A stretch of 64,000 nt of DNA, from positions 62,001 through 126,000 of the forward strand of contig NZ_JAFMVC010000002.1 of NCBI RefSeq assembly GCF_025499605.1, read 5' to 3'. Origin of the DNA: Carboxylicivirga litoralis. Lineage in GTDB: Bacteria; Bacteroidota; Bacteroidia; Bacteroidales; Marinilabiliaceae. The position numbers and the translations under genes are program-made. The notes beneath the pieces are model-generated. The model searched no databases. It was given only the letters and a program-made list of their open reading frames with translations, and was not told where the DNA came from. This document shows, piece after piece, positions 34,558 through 43,042 of the stretch. The number at the start of each line of letters is the position of its first letter. Within the stretch, counting starts at the first letter, position 1.

Positions 34558-35241
34558 TTAAACAGCCATGGGTTTAATGCCCGATTTTCGTCCGTATAGT
34601 GTTTTTTGCCAATAATTATAAAGGTCAAAATTGCTGTTGCGTGAAATACCTTCTGTTTGTACCAGTTGACTACGACGCGCTATAACAACCGAGCTGATAA
34701 AACTACTCAGGCCATTGCTAACCATATAGGCAATATTTAAATCGCTCACCTCGCTAAGGTCCATGGGACCACGTCGGCAATGTACAATCATTTTAATGGA
34801 TGTCTTGCTCAATTGGTTGGCCAACTTCCTGATGAGCTCTTTTCCCTCGGGCTGGTTAACGTCGCTCGATACCAGTATGTGTGAAAAAACAGACTGCTGC
34901 TGAAACGCTGAAATAGCCGCTTCTAGTTCATCCTCGGAAGTGGGTAACGCCACGATGGTCGAGTTAACCCCGTATAGATTGCACAGCTTCTGAATATGAA
35001 GGTCGTCTGAATTATTGGCGACAATTAATAAGTCTTTGTCGAAGGGGATAACAGAAGAAATGACTGTTTCAAGGGCAAACTCACGCGTTCGCTTAAAGCT
35101 TATCGTCTCATATCCCGTCAGGTAAAAGTCTTCGGGATTGATGCTTGTCTTGGTCATTAACGAGATTAATTCCTTGTCAACAACATCATCAAGCTCTATT
35201 TTCTCGGGAAAACCGTAAAGTGTTGAATTAAATACTCGCAT
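34558..35241 (-). CDS. class V aminotransferase-like protein lacking the PLP lysine
   Basis: 227 residues from ATG 35241, supported by a -7 box at 35275-35282 (the frame is open to 35313, but that is upstream of the promoter). The C-terminal part resembles 2-aminoethylphosphonate-pyruvate transaminase: the string SSVVIARRSQLVQTEGISRN followed by SNFDLYNYW matches the family's FVIARR and ARSLSLDLYDQW segments as I recall them. The place where the PLP lysine stands in SANKCIQG reads VSNGLSS (residues 173-179). The last third of a transaminase is missing too. Likely a pseudoenzyme; function unknown. Confidence 0.6.
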   Translation of the reverse strand: MRVFNSTLYGFPEKIELDDVVDKELISLMTKTSINPEDFYLTGYETISFKRTREFALETVISSVIPFDKDLLIVANNSDDLHIQKLCNLYGVNSTIVALPTSEDELEAAISAFQQQSVFSHILVSSDVNQPEGKELIRKLANQLSKTSIKMIVHCRRGPMDLSEVSDLNIAYMVSNGLSSFISSVVIARRSQLVQTEGISRNSNFDLYNYWQKTLYGRKSGIKPMAV

Positions 35242-35274
35242 TTTCTGCTTCTTCAAATAAGTTAGTAATAGGTG

Positions 35275-35282
35275 CAAAGTTA
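35275..35282 (-). promoter_or_regulatory. -7 box of the aminotransferase-like gene (TAACTTTG)
   Basis: Plus-strand CAAAGTTA, TAACTTTG on the minus strand, 34 nt upstream of ATG 35241. It rules out a start at 35313. Confidence 0.6.
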
Positions 35283-35313
35283 GCTTCTGTCTGGTTTGAT
35301 TGGTTAAGGCCAA

Positions 35314-35557
35314 ATTAGCCTTTCGTTAACCTTTCATTAATTGGACAAACCGGATGATTTTCACACGTATAAAGTTAGGCGCTTTTTTTTGTTAAAGTGT
35401 AAGAAAAATAAGCGGATAGCTCAAAGTTTATCGAATAATCATCGCCAAAAATCTACTGTTCGTCAAAATAGAGAAATAAAGAAGTAATAGGGGATGACAT
35501 ATAATGCTAAAATGACATTAAGTGGAGGGGTGTTTTTATTAAAGAGCTAATTGATTT
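35314..35557. other. intergenic region downstream of the DUF58 gene
   Basis: AT-rich; apart from the promoter noted at 35275-35282 I see no ORF, clear hairpin terminator or repeat. Confidence 0.5.
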
Positions 35558-36898
35558 TTAGATATATCCTCTAGCTTTTAACTCAAGGTATTTGTTAATG
35601 GTTTCCACAGTTAAATCTTCTGGAGCAGTGAGCACTGAGTGAATACCATAGCGTTCTAATTCCAGCACAATGCGCTTTTTATCGTAGGCAAACTTTTCAG
35701 CGATGGTTTTGATGTAGATGCCTTCAATATCGCTTGCTTTTTGATTGGTAATACTTTTTAGTTCCGTGTTTTCAAAAAATACAACCACCACCATATGGTC
35801 GTGAGCCAGTTTTTGTAACATTGGTAGCTGCCGTTTCGCTGCACTTAAACTTTCGTAGTTGGTGTATAAAACCAATAAACTGCGCTGGTGAACTTTTCGG
35901 CGAACAGCGGTGTATAGCGCTTGGATGCTTTGCTCTTCAAATAAGGTCGACTGGTTGTATAACGACTCCATTATCACCTGCATCTGTTTGCTGTTGCGTT
36001 GCGGAGCTACAATGGTGCGTACCTCGTTATTAAACGTAATCAGCCCGGCTTTATCTTGCTTCAGCATGGCAATTTTTGATAATACCAAAGCGGAGTTGAT
36101 GGCATAATCAAGCAGGGTCATGCCTTCGAAGGGCATTTTCATGGTACGTCCCAGGTCGATGATGGAGATGACCTGTTGCGACTTTTCGTCCTGGTATTGG
36201 TTCACCATCAGGTTGCTTTTGCGGGCTGTGGCTTTCCAGTTTATGGTGCGATAGTCGTCGCCATTGGTGTATTCGCGTATCTGGTCAAACTCCATTTGAT
36301 GACCGATGCGGCGAATTTTTTTAATGCCTACCTCGGTTAAGCGGTTCGAGATGGCCATCATCTCAAACTGGCGCATCTCTTTAAAAGCCGGATACACTTT
36401 TACAGAGGCATTAGCGTCATGACGAAGTCGTCGCTCAAGCAAGCGCAAAGGCGATTTGATAAATACATTTAAAGAGCCAAACCAATATTCTCCACGTTCA
36501 ACCGGACGAAGTGAGTAACTTTGAGAATAACACTCTCCCGATTTAAGTTTATATTTTAAAGAGAAATCACGCTGCTGAAATTGTACAGGTAATTCATCTA
36601 TGACTAATACAGAGACCGGAAATGGAAAGTGGTTAGTCAATGAAATGGTTACCTCATTTTGGTCACCGTTTGAGAAGCGTTCATCGAGAAAACGCCTGGC
36701 TTTAAAACTTGTTTGAGGTTTAACAAACAGCAACAAACACTCGATTAAAATGAGCAGAATAAATAAGCCCAGCGCCATTAAGCCTATCTGGAAAAAGAAC
36801 GCACCAAATTGCCCTAATGCCAACAGGAATATAACAGCGGCCATTGCATAGAAGAACAATGGAGTAAAATAAGCATGATTTCTAATTCTGAAACTCAT
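35558..36898 (-). CDS. DUF58 domain protein (BatA-cluster type)
   Basis: 446 residues. Two N-terminal membrane helices (about 12-55), a beta-rich middle, then DUF58 (about 195-300, IRRIGHQMEFDQIREYTNGDDYRTINWKATAR in pieces) that merges into a vWA-like fold with the Asp of SIIDLGRTM. These proteins work with MoxR AAA ATPases as protein chaperones or metal-insertion factors; the vWA site here keeps D but the MIDAS serines are unclear. It starts 11 nt after moxR in the same operon. Confidence 0.88.
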   Translation of the reverse strand: MSFRIRNHAYFTPLFFYAMAAVIFLLALGQFGAFFFQIGLMALGLFILLILIECLLLFVKPQTSFKARRFLDERFSNGDQNEVTISLTNHFPFPVSVLVIDELPVQFQQRDFSLKYKLKSGECYSQSYSLRPVERGEYWFGSLNVFIKSPLRLLERRLRHDANASVKVYPAFKEMRQFEMMAISNRLTEVGIKKIRRIGHQMEFDQIREYTNGDDYRTINWKATARKSNLMVNQYQDEKSQQVISIIDLGRTMKMPFEGMTLLDYAINSALVLSKIAMLKQDKAGLITFNNEVRTIVAPQRNSKQMQVIMESLYNQSTLFEEQSIQALYTAVRRKVHQRSLLVLYTNYESLSAAKRQLPMLQKLAHDHMVVVVFFENTELKSITNQKASDIEGIYIKTIAEKFAYDKKRIVLELERYGIHSVLTAPEDLTVETINKYLELKARGYI

Positions 36899-36909
36899 TT
36901 ATGCAAAGC

Positions 36910-37896
36910 TTAGCGTGGAACTTCAACAGAGTCAACAATCTGCTGGATAATGATTTCAGGCTTTACACCTTCCATCTCTTTCTCAGGTGTTAATATCACG
37001 CGATGATTCAATACCGGTGTTATCACCATTTTAATATCATCTGGAGTAACAAAATCGCGTCCTTCAAGTGCCGCAAAAGCTTTGGCTGCATTTAATATGG
37101 CCAGCGATGCACGCGGACTGGCACCCAAAAATAATGCTGCATGGCTTCTGGTTTTTTCCACGATTTGGGCGATGTAGCGTAATAAATCATCTTCTACAAT
37201 CACCTTTGCTGCCATATTCTGATACTTCACAATTTCTTCGCCGCTAATAACCGAATTTATCTGGCTCAATTCATCTTTGTCTTCGCGCTGCTGCGCATTG
37301 GCTAATATCGATACTTCTTCTTCCAGATTCGGATAGTCAATTTTAATCTTAAACAAGAAACGGTCGAGTTGGGCTTCAGGCAGGCGATAGGTACCTTCGT
37401 GTTCAACGGGGTTTTGCGTCGCCATCACTAAAAACGGTGGTGCCATCGGGCGTGTTGTACCATCAATAGTCACCTGGCGTTCTTCCATTACCTCAAACAA
37501 AGCGGCCTGGGTTTTGGCAGGGGCACGGTTCACCTCGTCGATTAATACCAGGTTAGAGAAAATAGGACCTTTATTAAACTCAAACTCAGATTTACCTGTA
37601 TTAAACACCATGGTACCCAACACATCCGATGGCATTAGGTCGGGCGTAAACTGAATGCGCGAAAAGTCGGAAGATACAGATTTAGCCAATAGCTTCGCCA
37701 TCATGGTTTTAGCCACACCTGGCACACCTTCAATCAATACGTGCCCATTGGCAATAACAGCTGTTAACAGCAGGTCCAGTATTTTCTCCTGTCCAACTAT
37801 TACTTTGTTGATTTCGCTGCGGATACGAAATGCCGAATGATTTAATTCCTCCAGTGGTAAGCGATTTTCAAATGGTGTTTGAGTCTGTTGGTCCAT
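36910..37896 (-). CDS. MoxR-family AAA+ ATPase
   Basis: 328 residues. Walker A GVPGVAKTMMAKLLA, Walker B VLIDEVNRAPAKTQ, sensor MATQNPVEHEGTY and the Arg finger region PEAQLDRF, then the lid domain with SPRASLAILNAAKAFAA. Chaperone-type AAA ATPase whose partners are the DUF58 product and the nearby DUF4350/DUF4129 membrane proteins. The order SpoIIM-membrane-DUF4129-DUF4350-MoxR-DUF58 is a standard Bacteroidota cluster. Cytoplasmic. Confidence 0.93.
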   Translation of the reverse strand: MDQQTQTPFENRLPLEELNHSAFRIRSEINKVIVGQEKILDLLLTAVIANGHVLIEGVPGVAKTMMAKLLAKSVSSDFSRIQFTPDLMPSDVLGTMVFNTGKSEFEFNKGPIFSNLVLIDEVNRAPAKTQAALFEVMEERQVTIDGTTRPMAPPFLVMATQNPVEHEGTYRLPEAQLDRFLFKIKIDYPNLEEEVSILANAQQREDKDELSQINSVISGEEIVKYQNMAAKVIVEDDLLRYIAQIVEKTRSHAALFLGASPRASLAILNAAKAFAALEGRDFVTPDDIKMVITPVLNHRVILTPEKEMEGVKPEIIIQQIVDSVEVPR

Positions 37897-37953
37897 ATGC
37901 TTTGTATTACTTGTTGTATTGTCTTTAATCTTTGGTATTGAGTCTTAAATTTA

Positions 37954-39144
37954 TCATCTACACTGATCATAAAAGAACTCGATGCGCCTGTTAAACTGCT
38001 CCAGATCTTCTTCACTGATTTGTTGCCTGTTTTTCAGGTTCTCGCCCAATTCAAATAATTGTCGGATGGCTCGGATAGGAAGGGACGATTTTTCAGACAG
38101 TTGCTGAAACAGATCCTCATTCATATCAGAGGTGTTGATATAATATTTTGAACGGATATACTCCTGCAAATAGCTGAAACGCTTTTGAGCAATATCCAAA
38201 TGGTTTTTGCGACTAAAGTACAATCGTCCAATGGTTTCGATAAAAGTAACCGTGCTGTTAATGTGGGGTTTCACGATAGGGATAACTCGTTGGCGACGAG
38301 CTGACTCAAATAAAAAGAAGATGACAATGCCTATCAGCAATACATACCATGCCAGACGCAATGGTTGACGATTAAGGATAAAACTGAGCTGCGACTTGGG
38401 TAGGTGTTTGTTTTTTATTTTATAATGTTCGTCCCACAAGATGGTTTCATCGGGCAGATACGAAAGGCACTTAAACGCATAATCGGCATTATCATCTTTT
38501 AGCAACTGATAATTGGTAAAGGCTTGCGGGTTAAGGTTGATATACAGCCAACCCTCACCTTGTTTGATACGGATAAAGTTAGTTTTTCCGCTGTTGTTAA
38601 TGCCTAGTACCGATGTTTGAAGTGTATCGTATGAATTAAAGTAATTATTTGTAATGCCTTTTTTGTACCAATAGCCAAGAGGTTTCTGTAACTTTCTATT
38701 AGCCAAGTTGAAGCTGATAGAGTCGTGAAATTCAGTATTAAAACTAATGCTTTGGTGATAGTCGATATTCAGCCAGTCCTTTACATTATCCGAAAAATCC
38801 TGAGCAGCAATAAACACATGATGACCTTCAAAAAGCAGCTCTTCCAGCTTCTCAATATCGGCAGGTTCGGGGTAAAAGCCTTTGTTAATTATTACCAGAT
38901 TGGATGATTCTGTAGTCTCATCAAAAAATTCGTGAACAGGACCATGTGATGTTTTAATATCGGCAGTTGTAATAAGCGTTGGTAATAGGTCAAACAACAA
39001 TTTACTACCATAGGGTTGGGTGTCTTGTTTCGAATAGCTTAAACTCCAGTCGATGGGTTTGGGAGAGTAAGCCAGTACTAAAGCCACTATAACCACCAGT
39101 AACGGAACGCCAATCACAGTTATATTTCCGGAACGTTTACCCAT
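37954..39144 (-). CDS. DUF4350 domain protein
   Basis: 396 residues. One N-terminal membrane helix (about 8-25), a periplasmic DUF4350 domain (about 40-240, with QDTQPYGSKLLFDLLP and the ThuA-like fold), a second helix (about 262-280, AWYVLLIGIVIFFLF), and a cytoplasmic helical tail. It overlaps the upstream DUF4129 gene by 1 nt (stop/start at 39144). Member of the MoxR cluster; precise function unknown. Confidence 0.85.
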   Translation of the reverse strand: MGKRSGNITVIGVPLLVVIVALVLAYSPKPIDWSLSYSKQDTQPYGSKLLFDLLPTLITTADIKTSHGPVHEFFDETTESSNLVIINKGFYPEPADIEKLEELLFEGHHVFIAAQDFSDNVKDWLNIDYHQSISFNTEFHDSISFNLANRKLQKPLGYWYKKGITNNYFNSYDTLQTSVLGINNSGKTNFIRIKQGEGWLYINLNPQAFTNYQLLKDDNADYAFKCLSYLPDETILWDEHYKIKNKHLPKSQLSFILNRQPLRLAWYVLLIGIVIFFLFESARRQRVIPIVKPHINSTVTFIETIGRLYFSRKNHLDIAQKRFSYLQEYIRSKYYINTSDMNEDLFQQLSEKSSLPIRAIRQLFELGENLKNRQQISEEDLEQFNRRIEFFYDQCR

Positions 39145-39878
39145 CAGCTTGCTTTCCTTTTTTCCAATTCATTAATAAACTGATTAAAACCTTCCTTCAG
39201 TCGTGTAAATTCTGTTTCTGTAATCTCGAATTTTCCATACCACATAAATTCATAGTTTCTGATGATGTCGAGGAAGGATGTTTTAAGATGCTCTTCTTTT
39301 AACTCGAAATAATATTGGCGGTCGGTTTTAAAAGCATTCCATTGAATAAAGCCTTTACGGTGCATCGAACGTAAAGCCTGAAGAAATAAAACGCGTGTTG
39401 CTTCGCGATAGGCTTTGTTGTTGATAAACACCTTCAGCATGTTATCAAGGTTCTGTTCTTCAATATCCGTATTTTGCTGTCCGAAATTAAGTTGCGATAC
39501 TTTGGTGGATCGCGAAAACACAAATAGGCCTTTGATGGGAATACCTGCCAATTTTATTATTAAAAATAACAGTGCAATCACTGCGGCAATAATTAGAAAC
39601 CAGCCTAAGGCTGAGGCTCCTCCTTCACTTACTGTTAGGTATGAGGCCAGCCATCGAAGTATCTTCGAAAAAACAGACTCGGGCTCTTTAGCCAAATCGT
39701 ATTGATACTCTGGCAAAGCCCGATAATAAGCGATGGTATCGGCAGATGGGGTGCGATAATCAACTTTGCTGTTGTCCCAGGCTTCAATACTATCCGACAC
39801 AGCCGTTCCATTCTCTGCCTTTATTAGCAAAGAAATCAACAGAATGCCTGATAATAGGAGCAGCCTTAACAATCTCAT
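39144..39878 (-). CDS. DUF4129 domain protein
   Basis: 244 residues. Signal peptide (MRLLRLLLLSGILLISLLIK), a periplasmic stretch, a membrane helix (about 90-112), and a C-terminal cytoplasmic DUF4129 domain with FINNKAYREATRVLFLQAL and EFMWYGKF. Such domains are fused to transglutaminases or occur in MoxR clusters, as here. It is separated from the upstream membrane gene by 3 nt. Confidence 0.85.
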   Translation of the reverse strand: MRLLRLLLLSGILLISLLIKAENGTAVSDSIEAWDNSKVDYRTPSADTIAYYRALPEYQYDLAKEPESVFSKILRWLASYLTVSEGGASALGWFLIIAAVIALLFLIIKLAGIPIKGLFVFSRSTKVSQLNFGQQNTDIEEQNLDNMLKVFINNKAYREATRVLFLQALRSMHRKGFIQWNAFKTDRQYYFELKEEHLKTSFLDIIRNYEFMWYGKFEITETEFTRLKEGFNQFINELEKRKAS

Positions 39879-39881
39879 ATC

Positions 39882-40757
39882 TTAAGCTTGATTTTCGCCT
39901 GAAGTGGCAATTTGGTTAATCTTATCCATAATGCCCTTAGAACCATCTGTGGAGCTCAGGCTGAAATATTGGAAACCGATAATAACATAGAATACGACAT
40001 AAAGTAAGTAGCCTCCCACCGTTGAAATTAACGAGAAGATGCCCATCGCTACTGTATTAACCTCAGTAGCTCCATTTTGCAATGTTGTTATTCCCTGAAT
40101 CATTCCATAGAAAGCCAAAGGCATGGCAAATACCATCGATGACATCATAATAATCAGGTAGGCTACTAAAATAATAGCAAAAGTAATCCACCAGTTGTCT
40201 TTAATCAGTTTAAAACAACGGCCCCAGTTAACTGAGAAACCATTGCGTTCTACTGTTTTTACAATAATTATCATTGATAAAGGCACCGACATATAGATGC
40301 CCGGAATCAGAAAGAACATAAACGCAAACATCAATACGATACCTGCAATCAGATTGTAGCCAATGATAGGGAAGAAATCTTTCCCCAATGCTCTGACTAC
40401 ATCGCTGGTGCTGAAATTACCGCGACCATACTTGTTATACATGGCCATGTATTCGTAGGTGATGCCAACAATTAGCGTATAGGAGATAAAGTTAATGAGC
40501 ATCATCAAACCATACATCCAGAAGTTAGGTGTTTCAATGTCTGGTGTATTGTTTAGCAAGCCGTTAAAATATACTTGCCACACGTCGGTTGTATAAAACA
40601 CGGCCATAAGACTCGAGCCAATTAATGGCACGATGGTGTATAGAATAATCAGTCCGTATAGTTGTTTAAATTCCTGACGAATAAAGCGGAAAGATGCGTT
40701 CAGTACATCACTGAAATCGCGTTTTTCGCTCAATATTAGCTCCTGTTTTAACTGCAT
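39882..40757 (-). CDS. multi-pass membrane protein of the MoxR cluster (unrecognised)
   Basis: 291 residues with about six membrane helices (near 35-55, 85-110, 140-165, 200-225, 245-270) and a short charged N-terminus LSEKRDFSDVLNASFRFIRQ. It resembles glycerophosphoryl-diester phosphodiesterase membrane domains in helix pattern only. Two nt lie between it and the SpoIIM-like gene, so it is in the same transcript. I cannot name a function. Confidence 0.75.
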   Translation of the reverse strand: MQLKQELILSEKRDFSDVLNASFRFIRQEFKQLYGLIILYTIVPLIGSSLMAVFYTTDVWQVYFNGLLNNTPDIETPNFWMYGLMMLINFISYTLIVGITYEYMAMYNKYGRGNFSTSDVVRALGKDFFPIIGYNLIAGIVLMFAFMFFLIPGIYMSVPLSMIIIVKTVERNGFSVNWGRCFKLIKDNWWITFAIILVAYLIIMMSSMVFAMPLAFYGMIQGITTLQNGATEVNTVAMGIFSLISTVGGYLLYVVFYVIIGFQYFSLSSTDGSKGIMDKINQIATSGENQA

Positions 40758-40759
40758 TG

Positions 40760-41734
40760 TTAATTATTTTTTGCTGCTTTATACTTTCTGTAAACTAACT
40801 CGGGATAAATAAAAAAGTACCACACGATAAAGATGAGTGATAACCCAATTATCGAAATATTAATCCAGTGCTCCATGGTGTTGTAATGGCGGGTAACAAA
40901 TCCTTCGATAAAACCTGCCACAACAAATACCGGCACTAATCCGAGCATTATTTTGATGCCTTTTTTCACACCATATACAAAAGATTCTTTTCGAGGGTAG
41001 GTGCCCGGAAACAATAAGTATTTACCAAGGATGATGCCTGCACCACCTGCCAGTACTATGGCCGAAAGTTCTAATGTGCCGTGAATCAATATAGTATATG
41101 TTGAGATGCCTAACAGGTTCTTTTGATAGAAGAATGCCTGGAAAGCACCTACCATTACACCGTTTCTGAAAAGTTGGAACACCGTACCTATCGGCGTTAA
41201 TAATCCAAATAGAAAAACAATAAAAGACACATAGACATTGTTAAGCGTGATGGCCAAAAACATTGGCGTTTCTTCCATTTGTCCATACACAGCCATCGGG
41301 TCACCTTTTTCAATGTTGTCAAGTGTCATATTCACATACTCATTGCCCATTATCATGCGGATGAAATCATCGTTGGTTAAGGCCGAAACAACTCCCAAAG
41401 CCCAGGCCGCCATGAACACAACCAGGGAGATTAAGAAATAGGGCCTGGCCGAATGTAAAATCAATGGTAATTCAGTTTTAACAAAAGAAGGAATGCGACT
41501 GCCTTTCTCGCGTTTGTTACGATAAATCTCCTGATGCGTTTTCTGTGATAAGCTGTTGAGATATCTCAGCGTATGGCTTTGCGGATAGAAGGTTCGTGCA
41601 TAAGCCAGGTCATCGGTCAGTTGAATAAACTGATCCGCCAGACTGTCAGGGTTCACCTTCGATGGTTTTTTGAGTTGTTGCTCAAAGGTTTCCCAGCGTG
41701 CTTTATTACGGTTGATAAATGTTATTTCCTTCAT
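40760..41734 (-). CDS. stage II sporulation protein M-like (SpoIIM/DUF95) membrane protein
   Basis: 324 residues from ATG 41734 (the frame is open to 41827; the ATG gives the family start MKEITFINRNKARWETFEQ). A helical cytoplasmic N-terminus is followed by the SpoIIM domain with multiple helices: ALGVVSALTND, the NNVYVSFIVFLFGLLTPIGT block, LLGISTYTILIHGTLELSAI. First gene of the MoxR cluster, divergent from the RDD gene. In non-sporulating Bacteroidota its role is unknown but it always sits with RDD and MoxR genes. Confidence 0.87.
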   Translation of the reverse strand: MKEITFINRNKARWETFEQQLKKPSKVNPDSLADQFIQLTDDLAYARTFYPQSHTLRYLNSLSQKTHQEIYRNKREKGSRIPSFVKTELPLILHSARPYFLISLVVFMAAWALGVVSALTNDDFIRMIMGNEYVNMTLDNIEKGDPMAVYGQMEETPMFLAITLNNVYVSFIVFLFGLLTPIGTVFQLFRNGVMVGAFQAFFYQKNLLGISTYTILIHGTLELSAIVLAGGAGIILGKYLLFPGTYPRKESFVYGVKKGIKIMLGLVPVFVVAGFIEGFVTRHYNTMEHWINISIIGLSLIFIVWYFFIYPELVYRKYKAAKNN

Positions 41735-41796
41735 CGGGCAGGTGTATGAGCATTGCGAATAAATGAATTTTTCTGCACATAAAAAACTTATTTTGC

Positions 41797-41804
41797 TACT
41801 TTTG
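41797..41804 (+). promoter_or_regulatory. -7 box of the RDD gene (TACTTTTG)
   Basis: TACTTTTG, 41 nt before the ATG at 41845. No matching -7 box was found for the divergent SpoIIM-like gene. Confidence 0.6.
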
Positions 41805-41844
41805 AACATCATTTTTACCAGAATCACTATTTCGTATATAAGGA

Positions 41845-42570
41845 ATGGAAAACCTAAGCATATCTACTACTCAAAATGTTGACATCGATTATCAATTGGC
41901 CAGTGTTGGAGACCGGATTGCGGCTAATCTGATAGATGGATTTATTAAACTCGCCTATGGTATTGTTTTTAGCCTATTCACATTTGGACTGAGTGATGCT
42001 GAACCGCAATGGTGGTTGGGGTTAATTATGTTGCCTGTGGTATTTTATAACTTGCTTTGCGATTTATTTCTCAGTGGACAAACATTTGGTAAGATGATGA
42101 TGAAAATCCGTGTTGTAAAGCTGGATGGTGGCGAATTGAATTTTGGAGCCTGCTTTATTCGTTGGGTTTTTCGTTTGGTCGATATTAGCTTTACCTATGG
42201 AGTGTGTGCCATGTTAACGGTGATAATTGGAGGTAAAGGTCAACGGGTTGGTGATATTGCCGCAAAAACAACTGTACTGAAAATCAATCCTAAAGGTAGT
42301 TTATCGGGCACCGCCTATGTAGAGTTGGAAGAAGGTTATGAACCCAAATATCCAGAAGTGAGCTTGTTATCGGATAGTGATTTGCAAACCATTAAAGAAG
42401 TGTTGTTAATTGCTTCGAAAGACCGGCAGTACAATAGCATTGGAGCGCCGCATCCGTTGGTGCTGAAGACAAAAGAGGTGGTTATTAAAAAGATGAAGAT
42501 TGAAACGAAGGAACCATCCCGTGAGTTTTTAAATACTGTTCTGAAAGATTATAACTATTATCATCAGTAG
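41845..42570 (+). CDS. RDD family membrane protein
   Basis: 241 residues. The RDD domain (about 14-150) has VGDRIAANLIDGF with Arg and the two Asp, then helices and RVVKLDGGELNFG, with the end QRVGDIAAKTTVL. The C-terminal 80 residues are a soluble helical extension. It is transcribed divergently from the SpoIIM-MoxR-DUF58 cluster, with which RDD proteins are commonly associated. Inner membrane; transport or scaffolding role is unknown. Confidence 0.9.
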   Translation: MENLSISTTQNVDIDYQLASVGDRIAANLIDGFIKLAYGIVFSLFTFGLSDAEPQWWLGLIMLPVVFYNLLCDLFLSGQTFGKMMMKIRVVKLDGGELNFGACFIRWVFRLVDISFTYGVCAMLTVIIGGKGQRVGDIAAKTTVLKINPKGSLSGTAYVELEEGYEPKYPEVSLLSDSDLQTIKEVLLIASKDRQYNSIGAPHPLVLKTKEVVIKKMKIETKEPSREFLNTVLKDYNYYHQ

Positions 42571-42573
42571 GTC

Positions 42574-42624
42574 TTTAGGTCAATGGCTAATAGACCAATA
42601 GACGAAAGATACTAGATAAAAGAT
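42574..42624 (+). repeat. 7/8-nt word repeats directly after the RDD stop
   Basis: Words TTAGGTC, AATAGACC, then AATAGAC, GAAAGAT, ACTAGAT, AAAAGAT. The last four are consecutive heptads at 42597-42624 with consensus AAWAGAY. Similar TTAGGTC/AATAGATC octads occur after carB. Non-coding. Confidence 0.6.
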
Positions 42625-42629
42625 TTAAT

Positions 42630-42657
42630 CCCTGTATCGTTGGATGCGGGGCTTTTC
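42630..42657 (+). terminator. terminator of the RDD gene
   Basis: CCCTGTATC 42630-42638 pairs with GATGCGGGG 42643-42651 around GTTG, followed by CTTTTC. Nearly the same hairpin follows carB, with one compensated pair. Confidence 0.85.
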
Positions 42658-42661
42658 ATTT

Positions 42662-42913
42662 AGGTGCCGTCATTATGTTCTATCGATGCTAAGCATTTCT
42701 CACTAGATGACTCTATCGACTCTTTGGTTGCGACTATCGGAGTACTATATGGCTCTAACTTTACTCTGGTTGAGTCTATCTGGGCTCTGGTTGACTCTAC
42801 CTGCTCTCAGGTCGGTATTTCCGAAGCTTTGGTTGGTATTATCGGGTCTTCGGTTGAGCTTACCCGTTTGTTATGCTATACGAACTGGCCTTTGGTTGAC
42901 ATTTTCTGACTTT
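42662..42913. repeat. degenerate tandem array, 12 units of 21 nt (array A)
   Basis: Units start every 21 nt from 42662 to 42893. The clearest units (42767, 42788, 42830, 42851, 42893) share TGGTTGA at the start and CTCTA or TATTA in the middle. Overall consensus TGGTTGA, then CTCTATC, then TGNCTCT. The edge units are weak. Lies in the convergent gap between the RDD gene and the zinc peptidase. Open in two plus frames because 21 is divisible by 3, but no family or start signal. Confidence 0.75.
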
Positions 42914-42986
42914 AGTAACTGCTGATAATGAATCAGGCGAAGTGGAATATTAGCCAAAGAAACATAAAGTGGTAGATTTTCCTGCG

Positions 42987-43021
42987 CAAAAAAAAAGCGG
43001 AACCTAAAACCAGATTCCGCT
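42987..43021 (-). terminator. intrinsic terminator after the zinc peptidase gene
   Basis: AGCGGAA 42996-43002 pairs with TTCCGCT 43015-43021, 12-nt loop, followed on the minus strand by a run of nine T. It closes the convergent gap holding array A. Confidence 0.85.
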
Positions 43022-43042
43022 CTGTATTATATTCGTATAAGC

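Noticed and set aside
42664-42925. Two overlapping plus-strand frames of 72-81 codons across array A
   Set aside because: Same reason: frame openness follows from the 3 x 7 period, starts are weak and the products are repetitive.
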